Positions 15,101 through 23,411 of a stretch of DNA of 64,000 nt are shown piece after piece. Numbering within the stretch: the stretch's first letter is position 1; the number at the start of each line of letters is the position of its first letter. This stretch comes from Nocardia rhizosphaerihabitans. Lineage in GTDB: Bacteria; Actinomycetota; Actinomycetes; Mycobacteriales; Mycobacteriaceae. The notes under the pieces are model-generated. The model saw only the letters and a program-made list of their open reading frames with translations. It was not told the DNA's origin and searched no databases. Location: positions 434,001 to 498,000 of the forward strand of contig NZ_BMNE01000001.1 in assembly GCF_014646295.1 (NCBI RefSeq). The letters run 5' to 3'. The translations under genes were made by a program, and so were the position numbers.

Positions 15101-17181
15101 GACAACAGATCGGCTCGCTCGCCGGGATCGAGGATTTCGATCATCCCGACCGGCACCGTCGGATCGGTGGCCACCGACTCGAGTATCCGAATCCACCGGC
15201 GCATCAGAGAATCGATCGTCGCCGGGTCGAACAGATCCGTGGCGTAGGTGATCGCTACCGCCATCCCGCCACCGTCGTCGTTGTCCGACAGCACAATCCG
15301 CAGATCGAGCGGAGGCGCCGCATCGAGCAGCTCCGGCGTCTCCCCATCCGGACTCTGGAATGCCAACAGCACCTGGAACAGTGGATGCCGGGACTGCGAC
15401 CGCTGCGGGGCGAGTTCATCCACCAGTTCTTCGAACGGAACGTCGGCATGCTCCACGGCATCCAGATCGATGTGTCTGGTCCGGTCGAGCAGATCGGTGA
15501 ACGTTTCATCGAGATCGATCTCGGTCCGCAGAACCAGAGCGGCTCCGTGCCGCCCGGCGACCGGCATGCCGATCGGAATATCGGTTGTACCGCTCAACCG
15601 GGCAAGCAGGACAGCCAGCGCGCCCTGAATCACCACCGACAGTGACGAACAATATTGCCGCGCAAATCTTTCCAACGCCCGGGTTACCTCGGCTGCCACC
15701 GGATAATCCACGGTGGCTGCCCGATTCGACAGCACCGCGGGCCGCGACCTGTCGGCCGGCAGACGAAGCTCCAGGGGAAGGTCCGCGAGCGTGGCTCGCC
15801 AGAACGCCAGGTTCTCGCGCCGGCGCCTAATCCCGGCGCCGTGGCGGGCGCTGTCGGGGTGGACCTGCCCGAGATCAGCGTCCGGCGCGGCGGCGGCGAA
15901 CGCGTCGAGAAACTCGGTGAACCCGGTGTGATGCGCCGACAGTTCCTGCTCCGTATAGCGGTGGGGATTGGCCAGGAAATGGAGGATCGTCTGCGGCGGG
16001 TCTCCGGTCTGATACACGTCGACCAGCAAATCGTCGACCGGCCCCGAGCTGAGAATGTGGAATTCCGCGGTCATCGACCCGAGCCGGAGTTCCTGGGGAA
16101 AGAACATCACGTTCACCACCGGGCCCGCGAAACGCCGCTGCCCGTTGTTCCCCGCGGCGGCGCGAATGTCGACGAGGCCGCACCGCTGGTGCCGCAATGC
16201 CCCGATCAGGTCGGCCTGCACCCGCCGCACCAGCGACGCGACCGTGTCCCCCTGGCCGAGCACGATCGGCAGCGGCACAACGTTGACGAAGACTCCTCCG
16301 GACCGCCGCAATACCGCGGTGGTGCGACCGGAAACGGGAATATTGACCATGACCTCGTCTTTGCCGGTCATCCGGGCCAGATACATTCCGAATGCCGCGA
16401 TCACCACCGCGGCCGGGGTCGCCTCCAGCAGGGTCGCGGAATGATCGATCCGTCCCACCGTCACGGTGGGCAGTTCGGCTTTCGCGACCACACTGTCCGC
16501 ACTCGCGGGTGCGGACCCGGCGGCCAGGCTGGAGTCGCCATCGACGTCGGCGAGTCTGTCCACCCAATAGGCCTGGTCACTGGTGAACCGCGTCGACTCC
16601 CGGTAACTGCGGTCGGCCTCGTAGAGGGTGCGCAGGTCCGCCGCCCGATTCGGCTCGGCGGTCCGGCCCTCCACCGCCGCTGTATACAGCGCCGCGACCC
16701 GGTTCACGATCGTCATCGCAGCGTAACCGTCCACAGCGACGTGGTGAACCCTGAGGTACCACAGGAAATGCCGATCCCCGACCTGCACCACCACCCAGGC
16801 GACCAACCGGTCCCTGGTCATGTCCAACGGCGTGGTGTACTCCCTGTGCATCCACCGCAAGGCCGCCGCCATGGGGTCCGGTTCCCCACGCAGATCGATG
16901 AGCGGTCCGCGCGACGCCAAGGACGGGTCGAACAACTGATACGGCTCACCGTCGATCTCCACCAGCCGCAAATAACCCGATTGAAATTCGTGACCGGTCT
17001 GAATTGACACCTTACGCAGTATCTCGAGATCCAGATCCCCATGAAACTCAAGATACTGCGCCTCGCAGATCGGCACGTCAGGGCTCCATTGTTGCGCCAT
17101 CCACAGCCCCCGCTGCCCTGCCGACAGTGGCACCGGCCGATGACCACCGTCGGATGGAAACTGTTGTCGCGCAATGGCCAT
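100..17181 (-). CDS. Four-module nonribosomal peptide synthetase (tetrapeptide, probable N-acyl start)
   Basis: A 5693-residue NRPS. Domains read from the high-coordinate end: starter-type C (HHVAVDG near 16726-16746), a headless half-C (about 15800-15200), A1, T1 (GGDS near 13480), C2 (HHIAADG near 12900), A2, T2 (near 10330), E1 (HHSAIDT near 9740), C3 ([10 protein letters not shown] near 8260), A3, T3 (near 5700), E2 ([10 protein letters not shown] near 5110), C4 ([10 protein letters not shown] near 3640), A4, T4 (GGNS near 1095) and a TE (GYSLGG near 685). Each A domain keeps the YTSGSTG loop and the GKLDxKALP-type lysine region. The predicted product is a tetrapeptide with D-residues at positions 2 and 3, released by the TE; a C domain ahead of A1 suggests an acylated first residue. 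Hand-read pocket letters (235-331, GrsA numbering): A1 DVLLLGEIA, A2 DVLLAGEIT, A3 DALAVGTIL, A4 DVLAIGSIM; I do not assign substrates. The start at 17181 is chosen over the upstream in-frame ATG at 17319 because GGAGG lies 6 nt before it and the C domain starts soon after. No MbtH-like gene is seen in the window. Confidence 0.95.
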   Translation of the reverse strand: MAIARQQFPSDGGHRPVPLSAGQRGLWMAQQWSPDVPICEAQYLEFHGDLDLEILRKVSIQTGHEFQSGYLRLVEIDGEPYQLFDPSLASRGPLIDLRGEPDPMAAALRWMHREYTTPLDMTRDRLVAWVVVQVGDRHFLWYLRVHHVAVDGYAAMTIVNRVAALYTAAVEGRTAEPNRAADLRTLYEADRSYRESTRFTSDQAYWVDRLADVDGDSSLAAGSAPASADSVVAKAELPTVTVGRIDHSATLLEATPAAVVIAAFGMYLARMTGKDEVMVNIPVSGRTTAVLRRSGGVFVNVVPLPIVLGQGDTVASLVRRVQADLIGALRHQRCGLVDIRAAAGNNGQRRFAGPVVNVMFFPQELRLGSMTAEFHILSSGPVDDLLVDVYQTGDPPQTILHFLANPHRYTEQELSAHHTGFTEFLDAFAAAAPDADLGQVHPDSARHGAGIRRRRENLAFWRATLADLPLELRLPADRSRPAVLSNRAATVDYPVAAEVTRALERFARQYCSSLSVVIQGALAVLLARLSGTTDIPIGMPVAGRHGAALVLRTEIDLDETFTDLLDRTRHIDLDAVEHADVPFEELVDELAPQRSQSRHPLFQVLLAFQSPDGETPELLDAAPPLDLRIVLSDNDDGGGMAVAITYATDLFDPATIDSLMRRWIRILESVATDPTVPVGMIEILDPGERADLLSRSGAPTAPPTTLAALLAAAVAHDPEAAAIVFDGQRLSYGELDERSNRWARLLIQRGIGPEDVVAIGMPRSPESVLAVWAVAKSGAAFLPIDPTHPGGRITHMLTDSKTAIGLTLSSVRTRLPGTIEWLTPEDLDAGADRPVADGDRVRPLRVDDIAYVIYTSGSTGLPKGVSVTHRGLGNCAIEHRHAMRIESNSRTLHLASPSFDVSVLELLLALCAGATMVIAPHDVYGGDELAALLDREQVSHVLITPTALFTIDHTRWPLPDLRYLLVGGENYGSELVQRWNGSRSVFNEYGPTETTIAATMSAPLVTGELVTIGGPIRGVSQWVLGQRLQPVPVGVAGELYVAGPLLARGYHRRADLTAERFVACPWLPGERMYRTGDVVRWTAEGTIQHLGRSDFQVKIRGLRIELGEIDATLAAHETVGFATTIGHHSESGAASLVSYVVAAPGASIDTTVLTEYLTSRLPSYMVPVSIMVLDRIPLTPVGKLDRKALPDPVFTDRKPFRAPETPIERVIAESFADVLGIDSVGLDDSFFALGGDSVVATRVAARLGATLDTEIPVRVMFEAPTVAALAAHIAQHSGTGRRRPPLTAGPRPDLVPLAPAQQRMWFFNQYDTGSGAYNVPIALRLRGELNVEALRSAMGDVLRRHESLRTRYPDNDGMLIQLIEPADEVDPELALVSVLPSELDAAITEFVTEGFDVSVRVPVRARLFRAAGSEEPDYVLVVVVHHIAADGFSMTPLARDVTTAYTARIRGEAPSWTPLPVQYADYALWQRAALGSSDDPESLGAQQIRYWTATLDGVAEELRLPADRPRPVVASHRGATVDYTVDAEVIQALGTLARQRNASLFMVIHGTLAVLLARLSGTTDIPIGTPIAGRGAAELDDVIGMFVNTLVLRAGIELDESFTDLLDRIRQIDLDAFGHADVPFEQLVDQLAPQRSPSRHPLFQVMLAFQNLEQVRLTLPGLDIAVLDLPTAVSRFDLQMVLSDNQVGGEMAVAVTYATDLFDPGTIDALMQRWIRILESVATDPTVSVGAVEILDSAERADLLAHSGAPMTVPTTLADLLTAAAARDPDATAIVFEGQQLSYQELDERSNRWARLLIRRGVGPEDVVAIAMPRSTDSVLAVWAVAKSGAAFLPIDPTHPGERITHMMAESRTAIGLTVSSVRAQLPDDIEWLTPDDLDQGENRPVADSNRVRPLRVDDIAYVIYTSGSTGLPKGVAVTHRGLGNCATEHQIALHIEPDSRTLYLASPSFDVSVLELLLATCAGATMVIAPSDVYGGDELAELLDHEHVTHVLITPTALSTIDHTRWPLPDWGHLAVGGEDYGTELVERWGTARDMVNEYGPTEATITTNQSAPLVAGELVTIGSPIRGVSEWVLDQRLQPVPVGVAGELYVAGPLLARGYHRRAALTAERFVACPWMPGDRMYRTGDVVRWTADGTIQHLGRSDFQVKIRGLRIELGEIDETLAAHETVGFATTIGHHSDSGAVSLVSYVAAAPGRSIDTTILTEYLGGRLPSYMVPASIMVLDRIPLTPVGKLDRKALPEPVFADHTPFRAPETPIERAIAQSFADVLGIDSVGLDDSFFALGGDSIMSIQVVTRARAAGVVFSARDVFERKTVAGLAAIAVRDSTVTTGLPEELQGGGVGPIPLTPSMRSLIERAESGFDRFSQGVVLELPVGIDRRQLAGAVQAVLDRHDMLRARLRPGADGSWMWEALPVGTIRAEDVVHRVPMPGSVEFRASAAAELKAAADRLDPGTGTVLQVVWFDPADAAEPGRVLVLVHHSAIDTASWPVLVADLAAAWTRIASGELPDLAPVGTSMRRWAHGLVEVARRPERAAELEVWQAMTVGDDPVIGSRPLDPAVDVAATTRTVEVEVSAEVTEALLTEVPAAFHGSVDDALLAALAIAVTKWRRERSAASGGQLTDVVIGLEADGREEDAVPGSDLSRTVGWFSTSYPMRLDLSGIDLDDAGTGGKALGAAVKSVKEQLLAVPDHGIGYGLLRYLNDDTGPLLATLSAPQIRFDHVRQGTQSAGGMPADDDLAGAQNPEMPVSAALDIHARTLDSDGRPRLRAAWSYPEGVLTADEVREVAQSWCRVLTAVATHIHRAGAGGRTPSDLEVVRLGQSEIERLEDSYPALSDVWPLTPLQEGLLFHALVSEDSTDAYLVQLVLELGGQVDPGRLRRAAQILLDRHPNLRTAFVTDTAAGPVQVVDDDAEAPWSEVDLSGLDDAARGEEWDRLMAADRATRFDPARAPLLRWMLVTTGPQRYRLVLTNHHLLLDGWSTPLLLEELLILYATDGDPAILPDVRPYRDFLAWIAGRDTAASLDAWARAFDGTDGPTLVAPPDPGRRYTASRAVLGELTEEQTAALTEFARARGITVNTVIQMAWAIVLGASTSREDVTFGATVSGRPAQVAGIESMIGLFINTLPVRVRLDPAERVGQLLDRIQAEQAALLDHHYVGLTDIERVAGPGTIFDTITVFESFPIDRGGLTADTDIAGMRLLDVTGTDGAHYPLGVIARVDTRLHLDIKYLPELFDQDTMAATLQRVLRVIETAVADPDLPLARLDLLSPADHRELTPVSGDPAGPERVLPELLAAAMQRDPEAVAVVCGDRRWTYGELEAESNRWARVLIGRGVGPESSVAVGLPRSIDAVLAVWAVAKSGAAFVPVDPQYPAGRVEHMLTDSGVTVGITLSEWCARLPGPVRWLVLDEPAFAAEAAQLPAGPVTDAERTSPVRPDNAAYVIYTSGSTGVPKGVVVSHRGLANLVAEQCARFGIGPSARVLHFASPSFDAAVLEHLWAFGAGGRLVIAPPTVYGGGELAQILVREKVSHAALTPAALGTVDPEGLDDLRTVVVGGEAPSPKLVSRWAPGRRFFNTYGPAEATILTDAGPPLAPGAAVTIGGPIRGVGQVVLDGWLRPVPVGVIGELYLAGPGLARGYRNARGLTASRFVADAFAGPGQRMYRTGDLVRWLRQPDGSLALDYVGRSDFQVKVRGFRVELGEVESALVACPGVADAVATLRRDPVIGDRLIGYVEPEPAADLDAAAVLAFAGERLASHMVPAIVVVLDALPVTANGKLDRTALPEPDFTTGRTEFRAPATEVETTLAGLFAEVLGIDTVGLDDSFFALGGDSIMSIQLVTRARAAGVAFSAREVFERKTVAGLAEIAVLDDSAAATALPAELPGGGVGPIPLTPIMCWMFERGGFDRFCQWVLLTLPVDIDATGIDATVQAVLDHHDMLRARLHPDTAHSSGWALRVPPTAPPAGELIRHVPVDAAPGSSAFGALLDAEANAAAERLDPAAGITVQLVWFDRAGQPGRLLVVAHHLVIDGVSWRILIPDLAAAWAQRSVGQRPRLAPVGTSMRRWAHALQTAAEDLDELDWWRSTLGAADPPIGARPIDPAVDVHATAATVEVALPPAVTRAVLTTLPRAFHGNVDDALVAGLALALTRWRRRRGNTVTGTLLTLESHGRHDTVLPGADLTRTVGWFTTNYPVRLDLSDIDIDDAFAAGAAAAAVVKSVKEQLRQVPHRGIGYGLLRYLNADTAPILRELPSPQVSFNYLGRLDTTPAAVRDAGWLPAGEGTDGGSIQNPDAPVAAVLGVNAVTVDTADGPTLTAAWEFSTGLLTAAEVTELAELWRDAVTALATHASRPGAGGLTPSDLDLVDLDQEAIDQLEAGRSALDDIWPLTPLQTGLLFHAQLADGTIDAYLVQLWVELGGHVDPDRLRRAAQTLLGRHPNLRTAFLRKGIGDAVQVVHRYVDVPFTELDWTERDDIEAALDQLMDTDRRACFDLTTAPLLRLTLISTAPQRYRLLVSMHHILIDGWSTPLLIRELLTLYAGAGDATMLPPVRPYRDYLRWLTAQDQDVAETAWARALDGVAEPTLLAPADRGRRTTVAAREVRVRLSEQRTAALIAAAHRHEATLNTVVEAAWGIVLATSTAREDVVFGTTVSGRHPQIPGIESMVGLFVNTVPVRIRLDHRETLAQLLRRIQTEQASLLDHQHLGLAQIQRVAGPGAMFDTVTVLESYPVDRAGLSADTDIAGMRVLDVHGRDAAHYPLGLVVHHDTQVHLTFKYLPELFTRNQIDVIADRMLRVLDTIAEHIDLPLVRLHLLSPAERATLVPVHGRPSAVMSVMPQVLTAAMTPDTEAVVCDGVRLSYRELDDTSNRWARVLIDAGIGPESLVAIALPRSIDAVVAVWAVAKSGGAFVQIDPAHPHDRITRILTDSGAAVGLTRHSYRDRLADTTSWLALDDPAFAAATASASPAAITDADRPRPLRPQHPAYLIYTSGSTGIPKGVLVTHSGIADLAAEIRERFGLTPDSRVLAAAALTFDVSVLELLSAAAAGATLVLAPASVVAGAELAESIAAEHVTHAAFTPTVLASLPSGELDTLRTVILGGETCPPALARQWIPGRTVINSYGATETTIMSCAEAPRTSTDDTPMTFGGPTRGFTAVVLDRRLRPVPPGVAGELYVSGPGLARGYHNQPTTTAARFVADPYGPPGTRMYRTGDLVTWTADRTLHYRGRSDLQLKIHGHRIERGDIEAALRSHPDISYAAVTVHTHPNGTDQLTGYVVPVPDTTPDTGALTGYLATRLPTHMIPTAILTLERIPLAPTGKLDYKALPAPALGPSRFRSPSTPLEATVCDAFARTLEIERVSVDDGFFALGGNSLAATQLVARLVESTGADVPIQWVFTDPTPQSLARRIDARLRGLDEQEPGDALAVLLPLRAAGSEPPLFCVHPAIGLAWGFSGLVQHLDHDRPVLGLQSPALSDPTAQFGSLDDLAARYVREIRSVQPHGPYHLLGYSLGGTIAHAIAVRLRRAGEPVATLAMMDTRVVTDRSSRTPEPTTVDLLTEFGGLTAAELPAEPTMEVAAELLHRQGGLFTALTAEHLVTLHRDYTRLVDHTRDHRPALFDGDLIYFSSAADHTDDGASPALAWHDHITGRITEHRIPVRHERMTDPDALRAIGLVLAEHFRRGGSGVSAGQASRKRPGSSMA
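10320..12690 (-). repeat. Segmental duplication inside the NRPS, copy 2 (second half of C2, A2, T2)
   Basis: Partner of 13470-15790. Here the C domain is complete, with its N-terminal HHIAADG half lying upstream of the duplicated part, so this copy is the likelier source. The duplicated unit starts in the middle of a C domain, which explains the headless half-C in module 1. Confidence 0.75.
13470..15790 (-). repeat. Segmental duplication inside the NRPS, copy 1 (half-C, A1, T1)
   Basis: This stretch encodes a partial C domain followed by A1 and T1 and is closely similar, at protein and DNA level, to 10320-12690. Shared runs include [44 protein letters not shown] and the entire linker before the T domain. 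The offset between copies is about 3.1 kb. Copy 1 has lost about 12 residues after the PIGMPVAGR segment and about 16 more after the LLAFQ segment. Boundaries are approximate. Confidence 0.75.
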
Positions 17182-17370
17182 CAGCCGCCTCCAGACCCCA
17201 CCGCGCCAGTCTAGGCCGACTGATCGGCCGCGGTTACCCCCGACCGACGATCCTGACCGCGAAGTAATGAACAAATTTACGAAAGCGATATACAGCGAAA
17301 ATTCGATACCCCACTGCAATTACTTCGACGCCTAATTGCCGAGTACATCTGCCACACTCGCGGTCGTCTA
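17182..17370 (-). promoter_or_regulatory. AT-richer gap, probable NRPS promoter region
   Basis: The 189 nt between the GMC oxidase stop and the NRPS start are clearly richer in A+T than the surroundings (for example GTAAATTTGTTC and GTATATCG on the minus strand). I cannot pick one convincing -35/-10 pair. The NRPS may be transcribed from here, or co-transcribed with the upstream oxidase on the same strand. Confidence 0.35.
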
Positions 17371-19008
17371 TTACTCCCCAGAACTAATGATCTGTTCGAT
17401 ATTGCGCTCGGCCAGCGCACAGATCGTCAACGACGGGTTCACCGTTCCGGTGCTACCGGGCACAGCCGCACCGTCCATGACGTACAGGCCACGATAACCG
17501 CGCACCCGGCCATATCCGTCGGTCGCGCGACCGATCACCGCGCCACCCAGCGGATGTGAGGTGAACGAGGCGTCCCCACCCGAGGCCGGTTGGCCGATGG
17601 GCACGCAGTCGCAGGCCGCGGTTATCGCGCCGTTGACTTCCTGCGCTCGCGCGAGGTAGCCCGCCTGGCCGTTGGGCGGCCACTGCAGGTTCACCCGCCC
17701 ATCGGCCGGGTTGTAGGCGAACCTGCCTCGGGTGTCGTCGAGCACCATGCCCAGCGATCCGAGCGTGCCGATGTCGAACGGCGGCGCGCCGGGAATGAAC
17801 CAGCTCTCCAGCGACACCGGTGCGCCCGCCTCGTCCAGAATCCGGCTCGCGGACGGCGCGCCCTGGGTGCCCACCTCGAGCGAGGTCAGGGGCCGCGCCA
17901 GGCCGACGTCGCCGTTGGTGCCCCAGCCCTCGCCGATGTGCTCGTTCAGGTTCGGCAGCGCGCCGGTGTCCCGCGCGCGCACCAGCAGCTCGGAGGTGCC
18001 GATGGAGCCCGCGCCGAGAAACAGCTTGTCGCAGGTCAGCGTCCGGGTTCGGAGCACCTCGCCGGTCGGTGCCAGTTTGGTCACGCCGACGACATAACGA
18101 CCCGCCCCTCCCGCTTCCACGGCGATGGCGTCCACCCGGTGGCCGGGGTAGATCCGGGCACGGCCGGTGGCCTCGGCATAGCGCAGGTAGTTCTGGTTGA
18201 GATCGAACTTCGCGCCGTTGGAATTGCCGAGGTTCGAACAGCCGACTGTCGCCGACGGCATCGATCGCCCGGCCAGCTCGTCGCGGATGATGTGCCAATT
18301 CCACATGCCGTCGGTGCGCTGCGGCGTGTAGCCGGCCGCGCGGACCTGACCGTCCCAGGCCCGCGAGTGCGCGAACGCGATGGAGTGGTAGATGTCGTCC
18401 GGTATCGGGCTCGGCCGCAAGGTCTCCCGGACCCTGGGGTAGTAGACATCGTGCATCTCACGGTAGTCGACCACCCCGCCGAACACCTGCTCGAAGAACC
18501 GCTGCTCGGGTTCGATCATCACCCCGGTGAACACCACCGAGCCGCCGCCGACACACGCACCGCGCCACACGTCGATGCCCGGGTAACTGGTGACGTCGAG
18601 GACCCCGCCGAACGGATCGAGCGCGATGGGCCTCCCGGTCACGGCGGTGAAGGCGGTGCGCTGCCAGAAGCCGCGGCCGTCCGGAAACGTGTCGACGGCG
18701 AAGATGTCACGCCACGGATCGTTCGGCCAGCGTGACCCGCGCTCGAGCACGGCGACCTCGGTCCCGGACTGTGCCAGGCGCAGCGCGGTGATCGACGCCC
18801 CGAATCCCGAGCCGATGACGATCGCGGGCACATGGTCGGCCGGGTCCGGCAGCGGCGCGAAGATCTCCGGCACCAGTGCGCGGTACACCAACGCATGCGG
18901 GCCGAGACCGTAGTCCTGCGCCCACGCCGCGGACGTGCCTGTGGACGTGCCCGTGGTAAGCATTGTCGCTGCCAGGCCGACACCTTTGATGAAACCGCGC
19001 CTGTCCAT
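17371..19008 (-). CDS. Tat-exported GMC flavin oxidoreductase, cholesterol-oxidase type
   Basis: A 545-residue protein. It opens with a twin-arginine signal, MDRRGFIKG, then an Ala/Thr-rich hydrophobic stretch ending near AWAQ. The FAD-binding GSGFGASITALRLAQSG motif follows about 50 residues later. The internal order (RGACVGGGS, LFLGAGSIGTSELL, HIGEGWGTNGD, then SHPLGG and VNPSLTICALAERN at the C-terminus) matches class I cholesterol oxidases; the His of HPLGG and the Asn of VNP correspond to catalytic residues of that family. The loop carrying the family's active-site Glu is not obviously conserved, so the substrate may not be a sterol. The start at 19008 is set by the Tat motif and a GAGGGG about 5 nt upstream. 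It lies 109 nt from a divergent P450 and upstream of the NRPS on the same strand, so it may act on the same product outside the cytoplasm. Confidence 0.85.
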   Translation of the reverse strand: MDRRGFIKGVGLAATMLTTGTSTGTSAAWAQDYGLGPHALVYRALVPEIFAPLPDPADHVPAIVIGSGFGASITALRLAQSGTEVAVLERGSRWPNDPWRDIFAVDTFPDGRGFWQRTAFTAVTGRPIALDPFGGVLDVTSYPGIDVWRGACVGGGSVVFTGVMIEPEQRFFEQVFGGVVDYREMHDVYYPRVRETLRPSPIPDDIYHSIAFAHSRAWDGQVRAAGYTPQRTDGMWNWHIIRDELAGRSMPSATVGCSNLGNSNGAKFDLNQNYLRYAEATGRARIYPGHRVDAIAVEAGGAGRYVVGVTKLAPTGEVLRTRTLTCDKLFLGAGSIGTSELLVRARDTGALPNLNEHIGEGWGTNGDVGLARPLTSLEVGTQGAPSASRILDEAGAPVSLESWFIPGAPPFDIGTLGSLGMVLDDTRGRFAYNPADGRVNLQWPPNGQAGYLARAQEVNGAITAACDCVPIGQPASGGDASFTSHPLGGAVIGRATDGYGRVRGYRGLYVMDGAAVPGSTGTVNPSLTICALAERNIEQIISSGE

Positions 19009-19044
19009 CGTGCCCCTCACCCGAGCTGAAGGCTTGTCGATCCA

Positions 19045-19063
19045 GGCTAGCCGAGAATTAGCC
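19045..19063. promoter_or_regulatory. Candidate operator in the divergent GMC oxidase/P450 gap
   Basis: GGCTA-N9-TAGCC forms a short perfect inverted repeat in the 109-nt divergent spacer, upstream of both genes. Short arms make a chance origin possible; no cognate regulator is adjacent. Confidence 0.25.
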
Positions 19064-19117
19064 AACCATGCCTGAGGCGCTCTACCATGGGGAGATCCTG
19101 CGTGGGAGGTGACGACG

Positions 19118-20401
19118 ATGTTGACACGCGCATGGTTTCGGTGGCTGGTCGTCCATCGCCTGTCCCGGACGTATCTCCTGATGTCGGCGCGACGCGGCGA
19201 TCCCCTCGCGCTGATCCTGGCCGGACCGGATCGCGGGCGTGGCGCGCCGCGCTCCATCGAGGAGATCCGGCAGCTGGGCCGGATGCCCACCGTCTCGAAG
19301 GTGCGCGTGACCGCGGACCACGAAATATGCAAGCTCATCCTGCGGGACCGTCGCTTCGGCGTGGTCACCCCCAACAATCGGGCCCTGCCGCAGCTGATGC
19401 GCTGGGTGATGACCAAGACGGATCTGGAACTCCCCAACCTCGCCGAACCGCCCTCGATGCTGGTGACCGATCCGCCGGAACACACCGTCTACCGCCGCCT
19501 GGTCGGGCAGGCCTTCGCGCCGAAGGCGATCACCAAGCTCAGGGAGCGGGTTGTCGAAGTGACCGACGACCTGCTCGACGGCTTGACATCGACGCCGCGA
19601 CCGGATCTGATCGACGAGTTCTGCGAGCGGTTGCCCATCGCGATCATCGCCGAGCTGCTCGGGTTGCCCGCCGACATGCATTCCACCCTGCTGCGGTGGG
19701 GCGACACCGGTGCGCCGCTGCTCGACCGAGGCCTGACCTGGGCCACGTTCCGCCGCGCCGTCGAAGACATGGCCGAGGGGCAGGCGTACTTCGACGAGCA
19801 GATCGCCAAGCGCACCGAGGAACCGGGCGACGATGTGCTCAGCACGCTGGTGACGGGTGGCGAGCTCACCCACCGCGAGCAGGTCGCCAACGCGGCCCTG
19901 CTGCTGGATGCCGGATTCTTGACGACGGTGAACATGCTCGGCAACGGAATCGCCCTGCTGACAAGACATCCGGACCAGTTGCAGATGCTGCTCGAGCAGC
20001 CGGAGCTGTGGCCGGGCGCGGTCGAGGAGATCCTGCGCTACGACGGTCCCATCCGGATCACCGGCCGCATCGCGAGCTCCGACATCGACATCGCCGACCA
20101 GCACGTCGAATACGGATCGCTTGTCCTGCTGTTGCTGGCGGGCGCCAACAAGGACCCCACCGTCTTCCCCGATCCCGAACGATTCGACGTGACCAGACCC
20201 AATGCCGCCGAACATCTCTCGTTCAGCGGCGGCGTGCACAGCTGCCTGGGATCCAGCCTCGCCCGCCTGGAAGGCACCATCGCACTGCGAGCACTCTTCG
20301 AGCGGTACCCCGACCTCCACCTGGACGGCCCACCGATCCCGCGCGGCCTGGTGAACCTGAACAGCTACCGCTCCATGCCCGCCAAACTCCATGCCGCCTA
20401 G
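19118..20401 (+). CDS. Cytochrome P450 with altered I-helix
   Basis: A 427-residue soluble bacterial P450. The heme loop is FSGGVHSCLG, with the Cys ligand in the usual place, followed by SSLARLEGTIAL. The I-helix reads DAGFLTTVNMLGNG: the acid normally found before the conserved Thr (AGxE/D-T) is Leu. An ATG at 19118 with GGAGG 8 nt upstream is preferred to the in-frame GTG at 19109, which overlaps that GGAGG. Divergent from the GMC oxidase; its stop codon overlaps that of the convergent exporter gene within a CTAG. It is the natural tailoring candidate for the NRPS product, but this rests only on position. Confidence 0.9.
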   Translation: MLTRAWFRWLVVHRLSRTYLLMSARRGDPLALILAGPDRGRGAPRSIEEIRQLGRMPTVSKVRVTADHEICKLILRDRRFGVVTPNNRALPQLMRWVMTKTDLELPNLAEPPSMLVTDPPEHTVYRRLVGQAFAPKAITKLRERVVEVTDDLLDGLTSTPRPDLIDEFCERLPIAIIAELLGLPADMHSTLLRWGDTGAPLLDRGLTWATFRRAVEDMAEGQAYFDEQIAKRTEEPGDDVLSTLVTGGELTHREQVANAALLLDAGFLTTVNMLGNGIALLTRHPDQLQMLLEQPELWPGAVEEILRYDGPIRITGRIASSDIDIADQHVEYGSLVLLLLAGANKDPTVFPDPERFDVTRPNAAEHLSFSGGVHSCLGSSLARLEGTIALRALFERYPDLHLDGPPIPRGLVNLNSYRSMPAKLHAA

Positions 20402-21324
20402 CGGTCGCCGGCATCGGCGGTCACCGGCTCTCGCGCGGTCGTCGTCGCGGTCAGCACCAGCGCGATCGCGAGGAGGCCTGCGCCGGTCCAGGCCACGGGA
20501 GTCAGTCGTTCGCCGAGGACTATGACGGCGAGGACGGTGGCGGTGAGGGGTTCGAGCAGGGTGAGAACGGCGGCGGTGGCCGCGCCCGCGGCAGGGAGTC
20601 CGTGGAAGAACAGGGCGTAGGCGACGGCGGTGGGTGCCAGGCCGAGGGCGACGACGGCGAGCAGGGTGGCGGGCGCGGGGGTGATGGTGAGGCCGGTTCC
20701 CGCGGCGGGGAGGGTGAGAAGGGCCGCGCCGCCCAGGAATCCGTAGCCGGTGGCGGTGACCGCGTCGAGATCGGGGACGGGGCGGGCGGTGACGATGGTG
20801 ACGGCGGCGAACGCGGTGGCCGCGATCAGCGACAGCGCCGCGCCCGCGATCAGCCCGGCCGCGCCGGTGGTGGGGACGCCGACCAGGATCGCCAGGCCGG
20901 TCACCGCGAGAAAGAGCGTCGCGCCGCGTCGTCGATCCACCGGTCTGCGGCCGGTGACGTGGTCGAACAGAGCCACGACCACGGGTGCCGCGCCGATCGT
21001 GACGAGGGTGGCCAGCACCACCGAGGAGGCCGCGATGGCGGCGAAGTAGCACGCCTGGAAGATCGCGGCCAGCGCACCGACGGCGCCGATCCGGTGCCAG
21101 GCGGCGCGACCGCGCGGGATACCGCGGTGGACGAGCAGCGAGACCAGGACCAGGATCGCGCCGCCGACACCGAGGCGATAGGCCGCGACCGCGATCGGGG
21201 CGAGGCCGGTCCGATCCTGGACCAGAGCGCCGAGCAGGCCACCGGTGCCCCACAGGATCCCGGCGGCGACGAGCGCAAGCAGGCCACCGCAGGCGGGTGC
21301 GGACACGGAAAGGGAAACAGACAT
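20398..21324 (-). CDS. EamA/DMT-family transporter
   Basis: A 308-residue, very hydrophobic protein with about ten membrane segments arranged as two halves. The first half starts at LALVAAGILWGTGGLLGAL and the second near LSLIAATAFAAVTIVTARPV, typical of EamA (RhaT-like) metabolite exporters. The C-terminus is short and hydrophilic. ATG at 21324 with AGGAG 11 nt upstream. It converges on the P450 gene with a 4-nt overlap of the two 3' ends. It could export the NRPS product or an amino acid; the family does not fix the substrate. Confidence 0.85.
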   Translation of the reverse strand: MSVSLSVSAPACGGLLALVAAGILWGTGGLLGALVQDRTGLAPIAVAAYRLGVGGAILVLVSLLVHRGIPRGRAAWHRIGAVGALAAIFQACYFAAIAASSVVLATLVTIGAAPVVVALFDHVTGRRPVDRRRGATLFLAVTGLAILVGVPTTGAAGLIAGAALSLIAATAFAAVTIVTARPVPDLDAVTATGYGFLGGAALLTLPAAGTGLTITPAPATLLAVVALGLAPTAVAYALFFHGLPAAGAATAAVLTLLEPLTATVLAVIVLGERLTPVAWTGAGLLAIALVLTATTTAREPVTADAGDR

Positions 21325-21582
21325 CAGGGAATTCGCTCCTGCGACAGAGGGGGTGGGGGTCGCGGAAGCGAGGTGCGAACAGTTGCCGTCCAGGCACGGG
21401 CCATCGACGCCCGAGCGACTCGCGTACCTACCCGGCGACGGGCGATACGGGCGCTCGGCGCACCTCGCTCAGGAGGCGGGCGGCGGCGTGGAACGGAAGC
21501 ACTGAGGCACGTCGTCATCGTACACAGCGCGCTGCACACAGAATCTCCACAATTGGCGACGCAACCCTCCACACCCGCTCGC

Positions 21583-21588
21583 TAGGGT
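21583..21588 (+). promoter_or_regulatory. -10 element of a likely leaderless promoter for the response regulator
   Basis: TAGGGT is followed by 6 nt and then the ATG at 21595, which would put the transcript start on the start codon. There is no ribosome binding site between them. No strong -35 is seen. Apart from this, I see nothing recognisable in the rest of the 21325-21594 gap. Confidence 0.4.
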
Positions 21589-21594
21589 CTGACC

Positions 21595-22296
21595 ATGGAG
21601 TTCAGTGGGGGCGGGACAGGACAGCCCGCGCGGCGGATCCTCGTCGTCGACGACGAGGTGACGATCGCCGAGTCGGTCGCGGCGCGGTTGCGGGCCGAGG
21701 GGTTCGTGGTCGACCTGGCGCACGACGGTCCGGGTGCGGTGGCTGCGGCTGCCGCGGGGGAACCCGATCTGGTGGTGCTCGATGTGATGCTGCCGGGGTT
21801 CGACGGGCTCGAGGTGTGCCGGCGCATCCAGGCCGACCGGCATGTCCCGGTGCTCATGCTCACCGCGCGCACCGACGAGACCGACCAGCTGATCGGGCTG
21901 GGTGTCGGCGCCGACGACTACCTCACGAAACCGTTCTCGATGCGGGTGCTGGCCGCCCGGGTGCACGCCCTGCTGCGCCGGGTCGAGCGGGCCGCCGAGC
22001 GCGGTGACAGCGCGATCGTCGTCGGTGATCTGCGTATCGACCTCGACGAACGACGTGTCTGGCGCGGCGCCACCGAGGCCAGGCTGACGCCGCTGGAGTT
22101 CGATCTGCTCACCCGTCTCGCGCAACGGCCGCGGGCGGTGCTGGCCAGGGAGCGGCTGCTCGAGGACATCTGGGATTGGTCGGACGCGTCGGGCACCCGC
22201 GCGGTCGACAGCCACATCAAGGCGTTGCGCCGCAAACTCGGCGCCGATCTGATCCGCACCGTGCACGGCGTCGGCTACGCCTTGGACGCGCGATGA
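21595..22296 (+). CDS. OmpR-family response regulator
   Basis: A 233-residue protein. The receiver domain (about 14-125) has the acidic pair DD19-20, the phospho-acceptor D63 in VVLDVMLP, the Thr/Ser position in LMLTAR and the Lys in DDYLTKPF. A winged-helix DNA-binding domain follows (about 138-232), with LTPLEFDLLTRLAQRP and the recognition helix TRAVDSHIKALRRKLG. It overlaps the sensor kinase gene by ATGA, so the two are translated together. The regulated genes cannot be told from the sequence. Confidence 0.95.
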   Translation: MEFSGGGTGQPARRILVVDDEVTIAESVAARLRAEGFVVDLAHDGPGAVAAAAAGEPDLVVLDVMLPGFDGLEVCRRIQADRHVPVLMLTARTDETDQLIGLGVGADDYLTKPFSMRVLAARVHALLRRVERAAERGDSAIVVGDLRIDLDERRVWRGATEARLTPLEFDLLTRLAQRPRAVLARERLLEDIWDWSDASGTRAVDSHIKALRRKLGADLIRTVHGVGYALDAR

Positions 22297-23336
22297 GCGA
22301 GCTGGCTACCGAGGCGCCGCGCAGCTTCCTCGATCGGGTCGCCGACCGGATGCCGCGACCGCTGGACCCGCTGCGCTCGATCAAGCTGAAGCTGGCCGTG
22401 CTCATGGTCTGTTCCGGTGCGGTCGCGTTCGCCTACTTCTGGTTGCGGATCGGCTGGCTGCCGACGTTCACCACGCTCACCGCCATGATCATCGCGCTGG
22501 TCACCTCGCAGTTCCTCGCACATGGCATCACCCGCCCGCTGCGCGAGATGACCGCGGCCGCGCGGCGAATGGCGCACGGCGACTACAGCTTCCGGGTCAG
22601 GGCCAGCTCCCGCGACGAGGTGGGCCAGCTGGCTACCGCGTTCAACCAGATGGCGGCGGATCTGGCCGCGGCCGATCGGCAGCGCCGCGACCTCATCGCC
22701 AATGTCTCCCACGAATTGCGCACGCCGGTGACGGCGCTGCACGCGGTGCTGGAGAACATCGTCGACGGGATCAGCGAACCCGATCCGGCGACACTGCGCA
22801 CCGCGCTGGCCCAGACCGAACGGCTCGGCCTGCTCGTGTCCGAACTGCTCGATCTGTCCAGCATCGAGGCGGGCGCGTTCACGCTGGACCGCGAAAACCT
22901 GCCGCTCGCACCGCTGTTGGCGGAGGTGATCGCCGAGGCCGAGGTGATGACGGCCGCGCTCGGTCGCGGTGTCCGCTTCACCACCTCGATCGAACCGGCC
23001 GACGCCACCGTGCACGCCGACCGCGCTCGGCTGCACCAGGTGCTGTTCAACCTGCTCGACAATGCCGCCAGGCACGGCCCGGCGGGCGGTGAGGTCCGGA
23101 TCTGGGCGCGCACCGTGCCGGGGGCGACCGTGCTCGAGATCCAGGACGACGGCCCCGGCATCCCGGAAGCCGACCGCGCCACCGTCTTCGACCGTTTCAC
23201 CCGGGGCGGCCGCACCGACGGCGGCGGCACCGGCCTCGGCCTCGCCATCGCCCGCTGGGTGATCGACCTGCACGGCGGCACCATCGCCGTCGCCGACCCC
23301 GGCTCCCGCATCCGCGTCGTCCTGCCCGCCGACTGA
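22293..23336 (+). CDS. Membrane sensor histidine kinase
   Basis: A 347-residue protein. Two membrane segments (LAVLMVCSGAVAFAYFWL and a second around FTTLTAMIIALVTSQFL) are joined by only a few residues, so there is almost no extracytoplasmic sensor domain. Next come a HAMP linker (ITRPLREMTAAARRMAHGDYSF), the H-box NVSHELRTPVTAL, the N-box LFNLLDNAARHG and the ATP-lid motifs DDGPGIP and GGTGLGLAIA. The short loop suggests sensing within or at the membrane. The ATG at 22293 overlaps the regulator stop codon. Confidence 0.95.
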   Translation: MSELATEAPRSFLDRVADRMPRPLDPLRSIKLKLAVLMVCSGAVAFAYFWLRIGWLPTFTTLTAMIIALVTSQFLAHGITRPLREMTAAARRMAHGDYSFRVRASSRDEVGQLATAFNQMAADLAAADRQRRDLIANVSHELRTPVTALHAVLENIVDGISEPDPATLRTALAQTERLGLLVSELLDLSSIEAGAFTLDRENLPLAPLLAEVIAEAEVMTAALGRGVRFTTSIEPADATVHADRARLHQVLFNLLDNAARHGPAGGEVRIWARTVPGATVLEIQDDGPGIPEADRATVFDRFTRGGRTDGGGTGLGLAIARWVIDLHGGTIAVADPGSRIRVVLPAD

Positions 23337-23411
23337 CCCGACCACATCCAGGCACACCATCCCGGACCTCAGGTCCCGGGACGATCCAGCACACCCACGT
23401 GAGGGGACACC

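Noticed and set aside
100..17181. Glycopeptidolipid-type or siderophore NRPS identity
   Set aside because: GPL synthetases end in a reductase domain rather than a TE. No siderophore genes (salicylate or hydroxamate enzymes, iron transporters) are in the window.
17181..17319. A 46-residue N-terminal extension of the NRPS from an ATG at 17319
   Set aside because: The extension lies in AT-rich, promoter-like DNA, has no NRPS similarity, and the ATG at 17181 has a good GGAGG.
1..21324. MbtH-like partner gene for the NRPS
   Set aside because: No short frame with the MbtH tryptophan pattern was found near the NRPS; one may exist elsewhere.
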